This document shows, piece after piece, positions 1 through 8,197 of a stretch of 41,657 nt of DNA. The notes below the pieces were generated by a model. That model had not been told where the DNA came from. It did not search any database and saw only the letters and a program-made list of their open reading frames with translations. This DNA comes from an uncultured Flavobacteriaceae bacterium (GTDB taxonomy: Bacteria > Bacteroidota > Bacteroidia > Flavobacteriales > Flavobacteriaceae), in the NCBI GenBank assembly GCA_947311635.1, contig CAMZLD010000032.1:1-41657 (forward strand). The letters are read 5' to 3'. Every line of letters starts with the position of its first letter. Within the stretch, counting starts at the first letter, position 1. Both the position numbers and the translations under genes were made by a program.

Positions 1-1
1 A

Positions 2-1486
2 AGAGCCATTCAATATTTAAAGGTATCTGATTCTTTATTTGTGTCTTTAAAAAACAAACCACTTATTGCTAAAAATGCACAGTTGTTAGCCAGTAGCTAC
101 CTACATACCTATGCTAAAGATACTTTGTTAAACCAACATTTATTAGATAAATCTCTTTTGTATTTTAACCGTGCTATTTATAATTACGGTGATTCTACTG
201 TGTTTTTAAAAGAAAAAGCAGTTGCGTACAGTGATTTGTCTACCTTATTTTCTTTAAAAAAAGACATTCTTAAAACAAAAAAATACGCTTCAATAGCCAT
301 TGCCTCTTTTAAAAAATTAAAAGACACCATAGCCATAACAACAGCACTTAATAATTTGGCAAACAATTACTGGACAGAAAAAAACTATGTAAAAGCAAAA
401 CAATATTATTTAGAAGCTCTTAATTTAATAAAATACAGTAAAAGCTTAAAAGCAATTCAGTTTAAAGAAGCCTTTTACGAAAACATAGCCTATGTTTTGT
501 ATGATTTAAAAGACTATACAGCTTTTAATTATCTAAACAAATCTTTTAAAATAAGAGATAGCTTGCGCGATGTAGAAATACGCACCATTCTAGCAAAGAT
601 AGATGCAGAATTTAATGCAGAGCGCATTAAAAAACAAGAAGAAATAAAACGCCTATCAGAAACAAGAGAAAAAGAACGTTCTCAGCGATTAAATACCATT
701 TTAATTATCGGTTTTTTACTTTCACTTACAGGGGGCTTTTTTCTATTTAGATATATGCGTATGCGTAGAGAAAAATTAGAATTAGAGTTAAGTAAAAATC
801 AATTATTACAACAAAAAAAGTATGACAGACTTAAACAAGAGTCACAAACAAAAATAATTAATGCCGCTTTAGATGGTAAAGAGCAAGAGCGTCAAGAAAT
901 AGCGCAAATTTTGCATGATAGCGTAAGCGCTTTGCTGTCCTCTGCAAATTTACACCTTCAAGCTAGCAAATCTCAATTAGAAAAACCCATTCCTCAAGAA
1001 ATATCTAAAACACAGACTATATTATCAGAAGCCTCACAAAAGATTCGAAATCTTTCGCATGATATATTATCTTCTGTATTGCTAAAGTTTGGATTGGGAT
1101 ATGCCATGCAAGATTTGTGTGAAAAATATTCTAATTCTCAAATTACTTTCGAATTTAAAGAAGACAATATAAATAGGTATGATCAAAAATTCGAAATAAA
1201 AATTAATAGCATTATTGAAGAGCTGATTAATAATATTATTAAGCATAGTCAAGCTACCAAAGCCCTTATTTATTTGAAAGAAGAAAACAAAAAAATAGAA
1301 ATTTTAATAAAAGACAACGGTATTGGGTTTGATACCGAAGAGATGAAAACAAACATTCAAACCTTCGGAATTGGTCTTAGTCAGATTCAAGCAAGAATAA
1401 GTAGTATGAAAGGCTTATTTAAAATTGATTCAACACTCAATAAAGGAACCGCTGTTTTAATAAAAGTTCCGATAACATATAAATAA
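2..1486 (+). CDS. TPR-containing sensor histidine kinase, 5' truncated by window edge
   Basis: The frame stays open to the left edge, so the N-terminus lies outside the window; the GTG at 41 is only the first internal start-like codon. Counting from that codon, residues 1-190 are helical and TPR-like, a basic coiled coil leads to one membrane segment (about 217-240), and a second coiled coil follows. Then comes a HisKA_3-type dimerisation helix with the phospho-acceptor His292 in a QILHDSV context. The HATPase domain shows an N box (Asn397-Asn398), a G1 box (DNGIGFD from Asp425) and a G2 box (GIGLSQI). This is the NarX/LytS-like architecture that phosphorylates LuxR-type response regulators. 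No regulator gene is visible; it may lie upstream of the window. The signal sensed is unknown. It converges on the polysaccharide locus. Confidence 0.9.
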   Translation, partial: RAIQYLKVSDSLFVSLKNKPLIAKNAQLLASSYLHTYAKDTLLNQHLLDKSLLYFNRAIYNYGDSTVFLKEKAVAYSDLSTLFSLKKDILKTKKYASIAIASFKKLKDTIAITTALNNLANNYWTEKNYVKAKQYYLEALNLIKYSKSLKAIQFKEAFYENIAYVLYDLKDYTAFNYLNKSFKIRDSLRDVEIRTILAKIDAEFNAERIKKQEEIKRLSETREKERSQRLNTILIIGFLLSLTGGFFLFRYMRMRREKLELELSKNQLLQQKKYDRLKQESQTKIINAALDGKEQERQEIAQILHDSVSALLSSANLHLQASKSQLEKPIPQEISKTQTILSEASQKIRNLSHDILSSVLLKFGLGYAMQDLCEKYSNSQITFEFKEDNINRYDQKFEIKINSIIEELINNIIKHSQATKALIYLKEENKKIEILIKDNGIGFDTEEMKTNIQTFGIGLSQIQARISSMKGLFKIDSTLNKGTAVLIKVPITYK

Positions 1487-1569
1487 GAATCATTCTGCAT
1501 TGCTATTAACCAGAGTTCGACTTAAAAAAGGTAAATAATACAGTAAACGATATTGATCGCCAGTACTTT

Positions 1570-1593
1570 GTCAGGTTGAGCGCAGTCGAAACC
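1570..1593. repeat. Possible dispersed intergenic repeat
   Basis: The segment between the convergent kinase and membrane-protein genes contains a GTCAGGTTGAGCGCAGTCGA core followed by AACC. This is more GC-rich than its surroundings. From memory, very similar strings recur between genes in many Flavobacteriaceae genomes. Only one copy is visible here, so repeat status is not shown by the window. It abuts the stop codon of the minus-strand gene. The rest of the 1487-1592 gap shows no hairpin terminator. Confidence 0.4.
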
Positions 1594-2741
1594 TATTTAA
1601 AAACCTCTCTACAACGTTTAAGTAGATATAAGAGTTTTAATTTTATTATTTGAACTTTTACCAATCCATATAATAAATACGGATAAAACATAATTCTCAT
1701 TCTGCTTGCTAAACCTAGATTGTACATATAGGTACTGTAAAATAAAATTAATAATACCGATACACCTAAAGGATAAATAACATCTTTTATGTTTTTTTTA
1801 CAACCCTTTAATAGGTAATAAAAAAAAATTATTATAAAACTATTTTCTACAGAAATAATAAATTTAAAGAAGGTTGTAGCATTGTAAAAAAAAGGTTTAA
1901 TTAGTACAAAAACAAGTCTTTCTAAATAGGTTGTATTTTGCAAACTAACAGAAGTGTTGCTTTTACTCGCGTATAGATCTATTTTTTCGAAAGTAGAGAA
2001 GATCTCTGTAAAGTTATCTACTTTCAAAAAATCTAAAAATAGAGGGAAGCTACCAATAACTATTAGTGTACATACTAGAATTAAAGTTATTTTACGTTTT
2101 GTAACTTCCTTTTTATTAAATAAAACTTTTAGAATAAAAGACACTATAAGTATATAAAATAAATAAGGCCTTATCATTAAAATTAAAACTAATGGCAGTA
2201 ACAATTTAAAATATTGAATCGTTTTGTTTTGGATTTGAAAAAGTAAAAATGTAAGTAGATAAAATAAGATTGCTTCTTTGCTGATAGCAGCTGTCCAAAA
2301 ATGAAATGATGGAATTAATAAAAAAATTAATGTGCCATAAACAACGCTTTTGTTAATTAAATTATAGTGTGTGTTTAAAAAATTTAGATAGTATAAAAAA
2401 CCTATAAAACTGATTGATGAAAAAAGAAAAAAAAGTGTAAAATAACTAATTTGTGCCTTTACAAATGGAAAAATCAAAAAGGACATGAACGGAGTTCCTG
2501 TAAAAAGAAATTCAAACCAATTAGATGAGTTTTTAGCAGCATAAAAAAACACTTTTACGTCTACACCATTGTTTAAACTCCAATACCAATGAAATAAAAA
2601 CATTGAAAAATGAACTATAATTAAAGCAATTAATCCTTTTTTAAAAATTGGGTAGAAGGTGTGATAATGTGTTTTTATTTTAAAAAATAATATTATTATG
2701 ATGCAAAATATTAATGTTAAATTAACAATAAAACTCACCAT
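1593..2741 (-). CDS. Polytopic membrane protein, candidate polysaccharide polymerase (EpsG/Wzy-like)
   Basis: This is a 382-residue, very hydrophobic protein with roughly 9-11 predicted membrane segments and no soluble domain. The order of features, an acidic/aromatic first loop (NNGVDVKVFFYAAKN), a PSFHFWTAAISKEA segment near the middle and an IRPYL segment after it, resembles EpsG/Wzy-type membrane proteins of polysaccharide loci. That assignment rests on pattern only. It is the last gene of the minus-strand polysaccharide run, 4 bp downstream of the pglE-like gene, so it is probably co-transcribed. Two further polymerase/ligase-like proteins lie in the same locus, so its exact role (polymerase, ligase or GT-C-like transferase) is open. 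The start is an ATG at 2741. Confidence 0.7.
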   Translation of the reverse strand: MVSFIVNLTLIFCIIIILFFKIKTHYHTFYPIFKKGLIALIIVHFSMFLFHWYWSLNNGVDVKVFFYAAKNSSNWFEFLFTGTPFMSFLIFPFVKAQISYFTLFFLFSSISFIGFLYYLNFLNTHYNLINKSVVYGTLIFLLIPSFHFWTAAISKEAILFYLLTFLLFQIQNKTIQYFKLLLPLVLILMIRPYLFYILIVSFILKVLFNKKEVTKRKITLILVCTLIVIGSFPLFLDFLKVDNFTEIFSTFEKIDLYASKSNTSVSLQNTTYLERLVFVLIKPFFYNATTFFKFIISVENSFIIIFFYYLLKGCKKNIKDVIYPLGVSVLLILFYSTYMYNLGLASRMRIMFYPYLLYGLVKVQIIKLKLLYLLKRCREVFK

Positions 2742-2745
2742 AAAA

Positions 2746-3885
2746 TTAATCTAATTTTAAAAATTTTATCAAATTATTTTGTATGCGTTCTTTTTGGTTT
2801 TTAGATAAATTAGAGCCAGATGGCAAACATAAACCTTGCAAAAAGAGTTGTTCTGCTACATTAGATCCAAAAAAATCTGAAGTTTTAAAAACAGGCTGTT
2901 TGTGCATAGGTTTCCATAAAGGTCGTGTTTCTATGTTTTTTGTTGTCAAATACAATCTTAGGGCTTCGCTATTAAAACCTGTAAGGTTTTCATCAATTAC
3001 AATCGCGCTAAGCCAATGGTTGGAATAATAATCTATATTTGGTTCTGTAAAAACTGTAATGCCTTCAATGTTTTTGAAAACATCTTGATAAAATTGATTA
3101 TTTGCTCTACGCAATGCAATGTGCTTATCTAACACTTTCATTTGACCTCTTCCGATACCTGCAACAATATTACTCATTCGGTAATTATACCCAATTTCTG
3201 AATGTTGGTAATGCGGCGCCTCATCTCTGGCTTGTGTTGCTAAAAAAATGGCTTTTTGTTTGTCTTTTTTTGTTTTACAAACCAATGCGCCACCGCCAGA
3301 AGTGGTGATGATTTTATTTCCGTTAAAGGATAAGATTCCGAAGTCGCCAAAGGTACCACATTTTTGACCTTTATAAGTAGAGCCTAATGCTTCTGCTGCG
3401 TCTTCAATTAATTTAATATCGTGTTTTTTTGCAATTTCTGAAATTTCTGAAATTTTTGCTGGCATGCCATATAAGTGTACAACAATAATTGCTTTTGGTT
3501 TTTTTCCTTTAGATATTCTATCTTGAATTGCTTTTTCTAGAGCAATTGGGCACATATTCCAAGTGTTTTTTTCGCTATCTATAAAAATGGGTGTTGCGCC
3601 TTGATATGTAATGGGGTTTGCAGATGCTGAAAAGGTAAAACTTTGACATAAAACCTCATCATGAAGTTTTACGCCAGATAAAATTAACGCTAAATGTATA
3701 GCTGCTGTACCTGCAGATAATGCGGCAACTTTTACGTTTTCTCCAAGGTAGTTTTCTAAATCTTTTTCAAAACCTTCTACATTGGGGCCTAATGGTGCAA
3801 CCCAATTACTATCGAAAGCTTGCTGTACGTATTTTTTCTCGGTGCCTCCCATATGTGGTGAGGATAACCATATTTTTTTATTCAT
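2746..3885 (-). CDS. pglE: DegT/DnrJ/EryC1 aminotransferase, PglE-like
   Basis: This is a PLP-dependent sugar aminotransferase of 379 residues. PLP contacts are visible: Asp162 in an EDAAEALGS context and the Schiff-base Lys191 in GNKIITTSGGG. The N-terminal LSSPHMGG...NWVAPLG and the C-terminal ETRPLWKPMH and LPSG segments are the PglE pattern of Campylobacter bacillosamine synthesis, so the likely reaction is amination of a UDP-4-keto-6-deoxy-GlcNAc to the 4-amino sugar, with glutamate as donor. I chose the ATG at 3885; a longer frame begins only with a TTG at 3903. It overlaps the upstream pglC-like gene by 8 bp. The dehydratase that would make the substrate (PglF type) is not in the window. 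WbpE/PorR is the alternative, but the motifs fit PglE better. Confidence 0.85.
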   Translation of the reverse strand: MNKKIWLSSPHMGGTEKKYVQQAFDSNWVAPLGPNVEGFEKDLENYLGENVKVAALSAGTAAIHLALILSGVKLHDEVLCQSFTFSASANPITYQGATPIFIDSEKNTWNMCPIALEKAIQDRISKGKKPKAIIVVHLYGMPAKISEISEIAKKHDIKLIEDAAEALGSTYKGQKCGTFGDFGILSFNGNKIITTSGGGALVCKTKKDKQKAIFLATQARDEAPHYQHSEIGYNYRMSNIVAGIGRGQMKVLDKHIALRRANNQFYQDVFKNIEGITVFTEPNIDYYSNHWLSAIVIDENLTGFNSEALRLYLTTKNIETRPLWKPMHKQPVFKTSDFFGSNVAEQLFLQGLCLPSGSNLSKNQKERIQNNLIKFLKLD

Positions 3886-4495
3886 GGTGTTCGTTTTTTC
3901 CAAGAAATGGTGGCATTGTTTTTCCAGATGAAGTGTTAATTCCGTCAGATATTAATACTTTTTTTATGGTTTTTAGTATGATTTTTAAATCAACTAAAAA
4001 GCTGCAGTTTTCTACATACCAAACATCATACTTAAATTTTTGTTCCCAAGAGATTGCATTTCTTCCATTTACTTGTGCCCAACCTGTAATGCCAGGTTTT
4101 ACTAGGTGTCTTTTTTGTTGTTCTTTGTTATATAAAGGTAAGTATTCTGGCAATAATGGTCTTGGGCCAATTAAACTCATATCTCCTTTTAATACATTTA
4201 TTAATTGTGGTATTTCATCTAAGGATGTTTTTCTTATAAAATTTCCTACTTTGGTTAGGCGCTGTTCATTTGGTAATAATTTTCCGGCGGCATCTTTTTC
4301 GTCTGTCATGGTTTTAAATTTTATGATTGTGAAAATTTTTTCATGAAGCCCCGGTCTTTTTTGATAAAAAAAGACATTTCCTTTATTTGCTATATACAAA
4401 AGTATTATTATGGCTAAAAACAACGGTAATAATATTATAAAGCCAATAAAAACAAGTGAAAAATCAATAATTCTTTTAAAGAACAACAAATACAT
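3878..4495 (-). CDS. pglC: Initiating sugar-phosphate transferase, PglC-like
   Basis: This 205-residue monotopic phosphoglycosyl transferase lacks the large N-terminal domain of WbaP/WcaJ proteins. Residues 10-35 form the re-entrant membrane helix, with an inner proline in LLPLFL. The basic KFKTM segment, the catalytic Asp93-Glu94 dyad in SLDEIPQL, GPRPLLPEYLPLY and PGITGWAQVNGRNAISW all match PglC closely. It transfers a sugar 1-phosphate from a UDP-sugar to undecaprenyl phosphate on the cytoplasmic face, starting repeat-unit assembly. The neighbouring pglE-like gene suggests the sugar is an acylated 4-amino-4,6-dideoxy-GlcNAc (bacillosamine or QuiNAc4N type). The start at 4495 is an ATG 2 bp after the upstream gene. 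Confidence 0.9.
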   Translation of the reverse strand: MYLLFFKRIIDFSLVFIGFIILLPLFLAIIILLYIANKGNVFFYQKRPGLHEKIFTIIKFKTMTDEKDAAGKLLPNEQRLTKVGNFIRKTSLDEIPQLINVLKGDMSLIGPRPLLPEYLPLYNKEQQKRHLVKPGITGWAQVNGRNAISWEQKFKYDVWYVENCSFLVDLKIILKTIKKVLISDGINTSSGKTMPPFLGKNEHHE

Positions 4496-4497
4496 TA

Positions 4498-4983
4498 TTA
4501 TTTATTTGCTTTAAAAAATTTAGCAGGTGACCCATACCATATTTCATTGTCTGGCACATTGTTTCTAACCTGAGAACAGGCTCCTATAATACAGTTTTTT
4601 CCTATATTAAAACCTGGCATTAAAGTTACTGATGCTCCTATTAAAGTATTGTCTGCAATAAAGCCTACTTCTTTATTACCTCCTTCTTTTAAGTTTGGTG
4701 TATCTGTTAATACAAAGCTATATTTAATACTAACATTTGATCCAATTTTTGCATTTGCAGAGATTGTACACCTACTTCCAAAACTTGTATTGTTGCCAAT
4801 TATAACATTTTCTCTTATCTCACAATAAGCTGTAAATTTACAATTCATACCAATAACGGCTCCTTTTCTAACTATACAAAAAGGTCCAATTTTTGTGTTG
4901 TCGCCTATGGTAACATTATCTTCAATGTAAGCCAATGGGTGAATTTCTACATTTTTTCCTAATTTAATTTTTTTTGATATCAT
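4498..4983 (-). CDS. Left-handed beta-helix acetyltransferase
   Basis: This 161-residue protein is almost entirely hexapeptide repeats (for example VTIGDNTKIG and IIGNNTSFG), giving a left-handed beta-helix trimer expected to use acetyl-CoA. The C-terminus DNEIWYGSPAKFFK is the typical end of sugar O- or N-acetyltransferases. It lacks the N-terminal Rossmann-like domain of PglD. It overlaps the upstream LpxD-like gene by 4 bp (ATGA) and sits 2 bp before pglC, so a role in acylating the amino sugar made by PglE or another nucleotide sugar of the locus is likely. The substrate cannot be read from the sequence. Confidence 0.85.
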   Translation of the reverse strand: MISKKIKLGKNVEIHPLAYIEDNVTIGDNTKIGPFCIVRKGAVIGMNCKFTAYCEIRENVIIGNNTSFGSRCTISANAKIGSNVSIKYSFVLTDTPNLKEGGNKEVGFIADNTLIGASVTLMPGFNIGKNCIIGACSQVRNNVPDNEIWYGSPAKFFKANK

Positions 4984-5915
4984 TTTGTTTTTTTTAACTC
5001 TGGCATTCCTTTTGGTTTCTCTTTTGTTGTAAATTCTTTAGCGGGAACCCCCATTAACGTTTTATACTTTTTAGTTGTGTTTTTTATTACAAGGGCACCG
5101 GCGCCAACTATAGAAAAATCATGAATTTTTACTGCAGGTCTAAATGTTGTATTTGAACCAATAAAACAATAATTTCCTATTTTTGTATAGCCTCCCGTAA
5201 TTACATTATTTGCTAAATGTACAAAATCTCCTATTATTGTACCATGTCCTAATCGACATCCTGGAGCAATGAGTGTGCTTTCTCCAATGATACTACTTTC
5301 ATTTGATGCGCCTCTTACTATAATTGTATTAGAGCCTAAAAAAGAATTTTTTTTAATATGCACACCTCCTAATTGAGGTTGAACAATTCTTTTGTCTTGA
5401 TTTTCACTCCATATCCAACCTACACCTCTTGCTCCTATATCACTATTTGTCTCTATAGTTACATTTTTTTCAATGTGTGTATTATTATGTATCCTTGTAT
5501 ATGGGCCAATGATTGTATTAGCTTCTATTTTACAGTCGCCAATAATACAAAAATCATCAATTTGAACATTTGTTCCAATTTTTGCATTTGGGCTTATAAT
5601 TGCTGTCTTAGCGATAATTCCTGTAGGTTTTTTATTAAAATAAAAGGAAATCATTTTGTAAAAAATCTCTTTTGGGTTTTCTTTTATTATAATAGTGCTG
5701 TTATTTGTAACGCTAATTTTAGTTGAAGTTATAATTAAAGAATTTTTTTTAGAAAAAACAAAATCATCTTTAGACCCTAAAAAATAATAAAAGCCATTAT
5801 TAACAGGTTTGTAAAAAGTAGCTATTTCATATTCTTTTTGAGTGCTTTTTGTTAAAAGATACTCTATTTTGTTACTTTCTAAATAATCAACAATCTGTTT
5901 TGTTAATATTTTCAT
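4980..5915 (-). CDS. LpxD-like left-handed beta-helix N-acyltransferase
   Basis: This 311-residue protein has an N-terminal alpha/beta region (1-95) followed by a long hexapeptide-repeat beta-helix (about 97-290) and a short tail. The CRLGHGTIIGD segment places His224 where LpxD enzymes have their catalytic histidine (IAHNVVIGDN context). A long insertion around 160-185 (GARGVGWIWSENQDKR, QPQLGGV) is typical of LpxD-like acyltransferases found in polysaccharide loci. It may acylate a UDP-amino sugar rather than lipid A, since it sits directly upstream of an acetyltransferase, pglC and pglE and far from lpx genes. Donor (acyl-ACP or acyl-CoA) and acceptor are unknown. A true lpxD is expected elsewhere in the genome. 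Confidence 0.8.
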   Translation of the reverse strand: MKILTKQIVDYLESNKIEYLLTKSTQKEYEIATFYKPVNNGFYYFLGSKDDFVFSKKNSLIITSTKISVTNNSTIIIKENPKEIFYKMISFYFNKKPTGIIAKTAIISPNAKIGTNVQIDDFCIIGDCKIEANTIIGPYTRIHNNTHIEKNVTIETNSDIGARGVGWIWSENQDKRIVQPQLGGVHIKKNSFLGSNTIIVRGASNESSIIGESTLIAPGCRLGHGTIIGDFVHLANNVITGGYTKIGNYCFIGSNTTFRPAVKIHDFSIVGAGALVIKNTTKKYKTLMGVPAKEFTTKEKPKGMPELKKTK

Positions 5916-5960
5916 TTATAATCTAATTAACAATGTTTTTATTGCAATAACACAAAATGC

Positions 5961-6461
5961 TTACCTTAAACTGTCTAAAACTTTCTTTTTAAGAATTAAT
6001 AACGACTTTAGTTTTACTTTTTCGTCTTTAAATATTGTTAATGTTTGTGAAACTGTATCATATTTTATAACTTTTTTATATTCTGAAAAGAAGTCTGTTA
6101 ATTTTTTTGAAGTATCATATTTTAGGACCTTATTTCTATAACGAAACGTTATACTGTTTAATTTAATCACTTTTTCTTTATCACCAAGATTTAAAATAAT
6201 TTTTGTTGGGAAAAAGTTGTTGTCTGTATCAAATTTTTGATTTATTTTATCATGAAAAGTATTCGTATAAGATTTTACAAGGGTGTTTTTTAAAGAGTCC
6301 TGAGCCCATATGGTTGTTTTAAATTGATCTTTCACATTACTATTCATGTTTAATTCTACTTCAAACACTTGCTTTTTAGATACATTTTGTTTTTTAGTAA
6401 TTGGTTCTGTTTTACAAGATAAAACTGATATGAATACTGCTAAAAATAATTTTTTTTTCAT
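5961..6461 (-). CDS. Small lipoprotein of unknown function
   Basis: This 166-residue protein has a signal peptide and a lipobox ending at Cys16 (SVLSC), so it should be lipid-anchored. The mature part is rich in Lys, Thr and beta-forming segments. I do not recognise a family. It lies inside the polysaccharide run, with a gap of 45 bp to the next gene and 84 bp to the previous one, wider than most gaps here. It has its own promoter-like box at 6506-6513, so it may be transcribed independently or provide an internal start for the lpxD-like, pglC and pglE genes. A role in export or anchoring of the glycan is possible but not shown. Confidence 0.75.
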   Translation of the reverse strand: MKKKLFLAVFISVLSCKTEPITKKQNVSKKQVFEVELNMNSNVKDQFKTTIWAQDSLKNTLVKSYTNTFHDKINQKFDTDNNFFPTKIILNLGDKEKVIKLNSITFRYRNKVLKYDTSKKLTDFFSEYKKVIKYDTVSQTLTIFKDEKVKLKSLLILKKKVLDSLR

Positions 6462-6505
6462 GGTTTATACGTTTTGATTTAAGGATATAATATATTAATA
6501 GGCTG

Positions 6506-6513
6506 CAAAGTTA
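6506..6513 (-). promoter_or_regulatory. TAnnTTTG promoter box before lipoprotein gene
   Basis: The minus strand reads TAACTTTG, matching the Bacteroidota -7 consensus TAnnTTTG. It lies 45 nt upstream of the ATG at 6461, giving a predicted 5' untranslated region near 38 nt. No exact TTG is seen 19 bp upstream. Confidence 0.5.
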
Positions 6514-6545
6514 CATTTTTTTATTTTAGGAAAAACTTCATTGCT

Positions 6546-7721
6546 TTAAAATTTGTTTTTGGTTAACTTCTCTATATGCAATGAATTATATTCTTTTAAA
6601 ATCTCATTCCAAACAAATTGTTGATTATATTTTGCTATAATCATCTTTCTTGATGCTAAGCCATATTTTTTTATTTCATCTTTATTGCTTAAAAAATATT
6701 TCATGCTTGTTAAAATTTCTTTGGTGTTTTTTACAGGAATTATATGGCCTGTTTTATTGTTTTCTATAAGTTCATTACAACCGTTAATGTTTGTTACAAT
6801 AGCGGGTGTTTGCATGGCGCAAGATTGCATTACAACATTTGGAAAGCCCTCTCTGTAACTTGGAAAAACAAGTGTGTTAGCTATTGCAAAGTACGGTCTA
6901 ACATCTTTTTGAAATCCTACGTGTATAACGTTTTTGTTTGTTTTAATAAACGCTTTTGTTTTGGGCAACAATGGGTCTAATTGTGGTTCAAAACGCCCAA
7001 GTAACAGCAACTTCACTTTGCAGGTTTGTTGCAATTCTTTAAAAGCTTCTATAAGTTCGTTAATTCCTTTATCTTTAACCAACCTTCCAACAAAAATAAA
7101 TACAAATTCATGTTGTTTTATATTCAATTTTGTTTTTAAAGCCTCTTGTTGCGTTAAAGTAATTAACGAAGGAGAAAAATAATTAATATCAATTCCGTTA
7201 GAGCTCCCATTTCCTATTATTTTTAATTTATTAATGGTTGTAAATTTTTCTTTTAATATTATTTCTTTCAATCCAAAAGAGTTGGGGTATACTTTTGTTG
7301 CACAGGCATAGGTTAATTTTTCAATAAAATTAAGTAATTTTCTTTTTTTTCCTACTGCAACAAGCAAAGGCATCCCTGCAACGGTATGAAGCCTATTTGG
7401 TACACCAGAAATTTTAGCTGCCAACATGCCTAGCAAGCCTGCTTTAGGAGTATGGGTATGAACAATAAATGGTTTTTCCTTTTTTAAAAAAACAACCATA
7501 TGAAATAGAGTAATTATATCGGTAAATGGTGTTATTTTTCTGGTTAAATTAAATGCTTTATAGGGTAAGTTCATTTCTTTACTTAATGCTACTAAATCGT
7601 TGTTTGTATTCTTAGATGCAATAATGACTTTATAGTGCTTGTTTACAAAAAGTAATTGAGCCCCTAAAAGGGTGCGTAACGACCCTGATACTGTGGTTAT
7701 TCTTATTAGTTTCTTTTTCAT
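6546..7721 (-). CDS. GT4-family glycosyltransferase, CapM/PglA-like
   Basis: This 391-residue GT-B fold retaining glycosyltransferase has an N-terminal acceptor domain with VHTHTPKAGLLGMLAA (about 85-105), a pattern of CapM/PglA-type GT4 enzymes. Its C-terminal nucleotide-sugar domain contains FVFIFVGRLVKDKGI and REGFPNVVMQSCAM followed by NGCNELI. The usual EX7E motif has Gln in the second acidic position, which I recall as common in this subgroup. It would act on undecaprenyl-linked intermediates at the cytoplasmic membrane, plausibly adding the second sugar after PglC. It lies directly downstream of an IS3 remnant, so it may no longer be read through from the upstream glycosyltransferase. 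No promoter box was recognised in 7722-7757. Confidence 0.88.
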   Translation of the reverse strand: MKKKLIRITTVSGSLRTLLGAQLLFVNKHYKVIIASKNTNNDLVALSKEMNLPYKAFNLTRKITPFTDIITLFHMVVFLKKEKPFIVHTHTPKAGLLGMLAAKISGVPNRLHTVAGMPLLVAVGKKRKLLNFIEKLTYACATKVYPNSFGLKEIILKEKFTTINKLKIIGNGSSNGIDINYFSPSLITLTQQEALKTKLNIKQHEFVFIFVGRLVKDKGINELIEAFKELQQTCKVKLLLLGRFEPQLDPLLPKTKAFIKTNKNVIHVGFQKDVRPYFAIANTLVFPSYREGFPNVVMQSCAMQTPAIVTNINGCNELIENNKTGHIIPVKNTKEILTSMKYFLSNKDEIKKYGLASRKMIIAKYNQQFVWNEILKEYNSLHIEKLTKNKF

Positions 7722-7757
7722 AATTTAAAGAGCTTAATTATGTTGTTTGTTTAAATA

Positions 7758-8125
7758 CCTTTTATTAATCTTTAATAAATTACATTCCTTGAAAATGCTT
7801 AATTTAGAATGAGCCTTGCTTATCATTGTTTGTCGTTTCTTTTTAGGGATTATCGCAAGATGTTTTGAAAAAATCAAGCTCTACTTTTGCTGCCCAAAAA
7901 CCTTTAATAATCTCTACGCTTTCTCTTGATCCCATATCTTTTATGATTTTAAATCCTTACCAAAGGAATATTCTGCTAAATTTAAAATTCGCGTTTCTAT
8001 AAATTAATTTGTTGTGGAATTATTTCAAATTGTTGTGCTAATTCTTGGATGATATACCTTTCTTTTAAAGCCTCTAAAACTAGTTTAGTCTTAAATTTCG
8101 ATGTGAATTTTCTTCGTGTCATCAT
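7758..8125 (-). mobile_element. Decayed IS3-family insertion sequence remnant
   Basis: On the minus strand an orfA start at 8125 encodes MMTRRKFTSKFKTKLVLEAL and then QELAQQFEIIPQQINL, the helix-turn-helix N-terminus of IS3-family OrfA. It stops where the family has a Trp (NLW to NL-stop), and KREF follows in the same frame after that stop. Further on, AKVELDFFK matches the OrfA leucine-zipper end (KVENDFLKK). At 7826 an ATG starts MISKAHSKLS, the typical start of OrfB, which then runs into unrelated sequence near 7758. The OrfB catalytic DDE core is absent. Terminal inverted repeats and target duplications could not be defined. This explains most of the 501-bp gap at 7722-8222. Confidence 0.8.
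7997..8125 (-). pseudogene. IS3 OrfA N-terminal fragment
   Basis: This 42-codon piece of an IS3-type OrfA transposase ends at a premature TAG where the intact family has a TGG codon. The matching downstream residues (KREF) follow in the same frame after the stop, and later homology appears in shifted frames, so both nonsense and frameshift decay have occurred. It is not expected to be functional. Confidence 0.75.
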
Positions 8126-8197
8126 ATAAAGTAAGTTCCTTTTTTTAAACTTAATTTACTGTCCTTTTTTTTTGGTTTCATCAGCAAAACTATCCTC

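Noticed and set aside
2746-3885. Assignment of the aminotransferase as WbpE/PorR
   Set aside because: WbpB in the locus makes this tempting, but LSSPHMGG, GNKIITTSGGG and ETRPLWKPMH are the PglE pattern, so PglE is preferred.
3720-4346. A 208-codon plus-strand open frame antisense to pglC and pglE
   Set aside because: It overlaps two clearly conserved genes on the other strand, has a Cys/Phe-rich composition typical of a mirrored frame, and shows no domain.
4980-5915. Housekeeping lipid A gene lpxD
   Set aside because: It sits among polysaccharide genes, has the insertion typical of LpxD-like accessory enzymes and no lpx, fab or skp neighbours.
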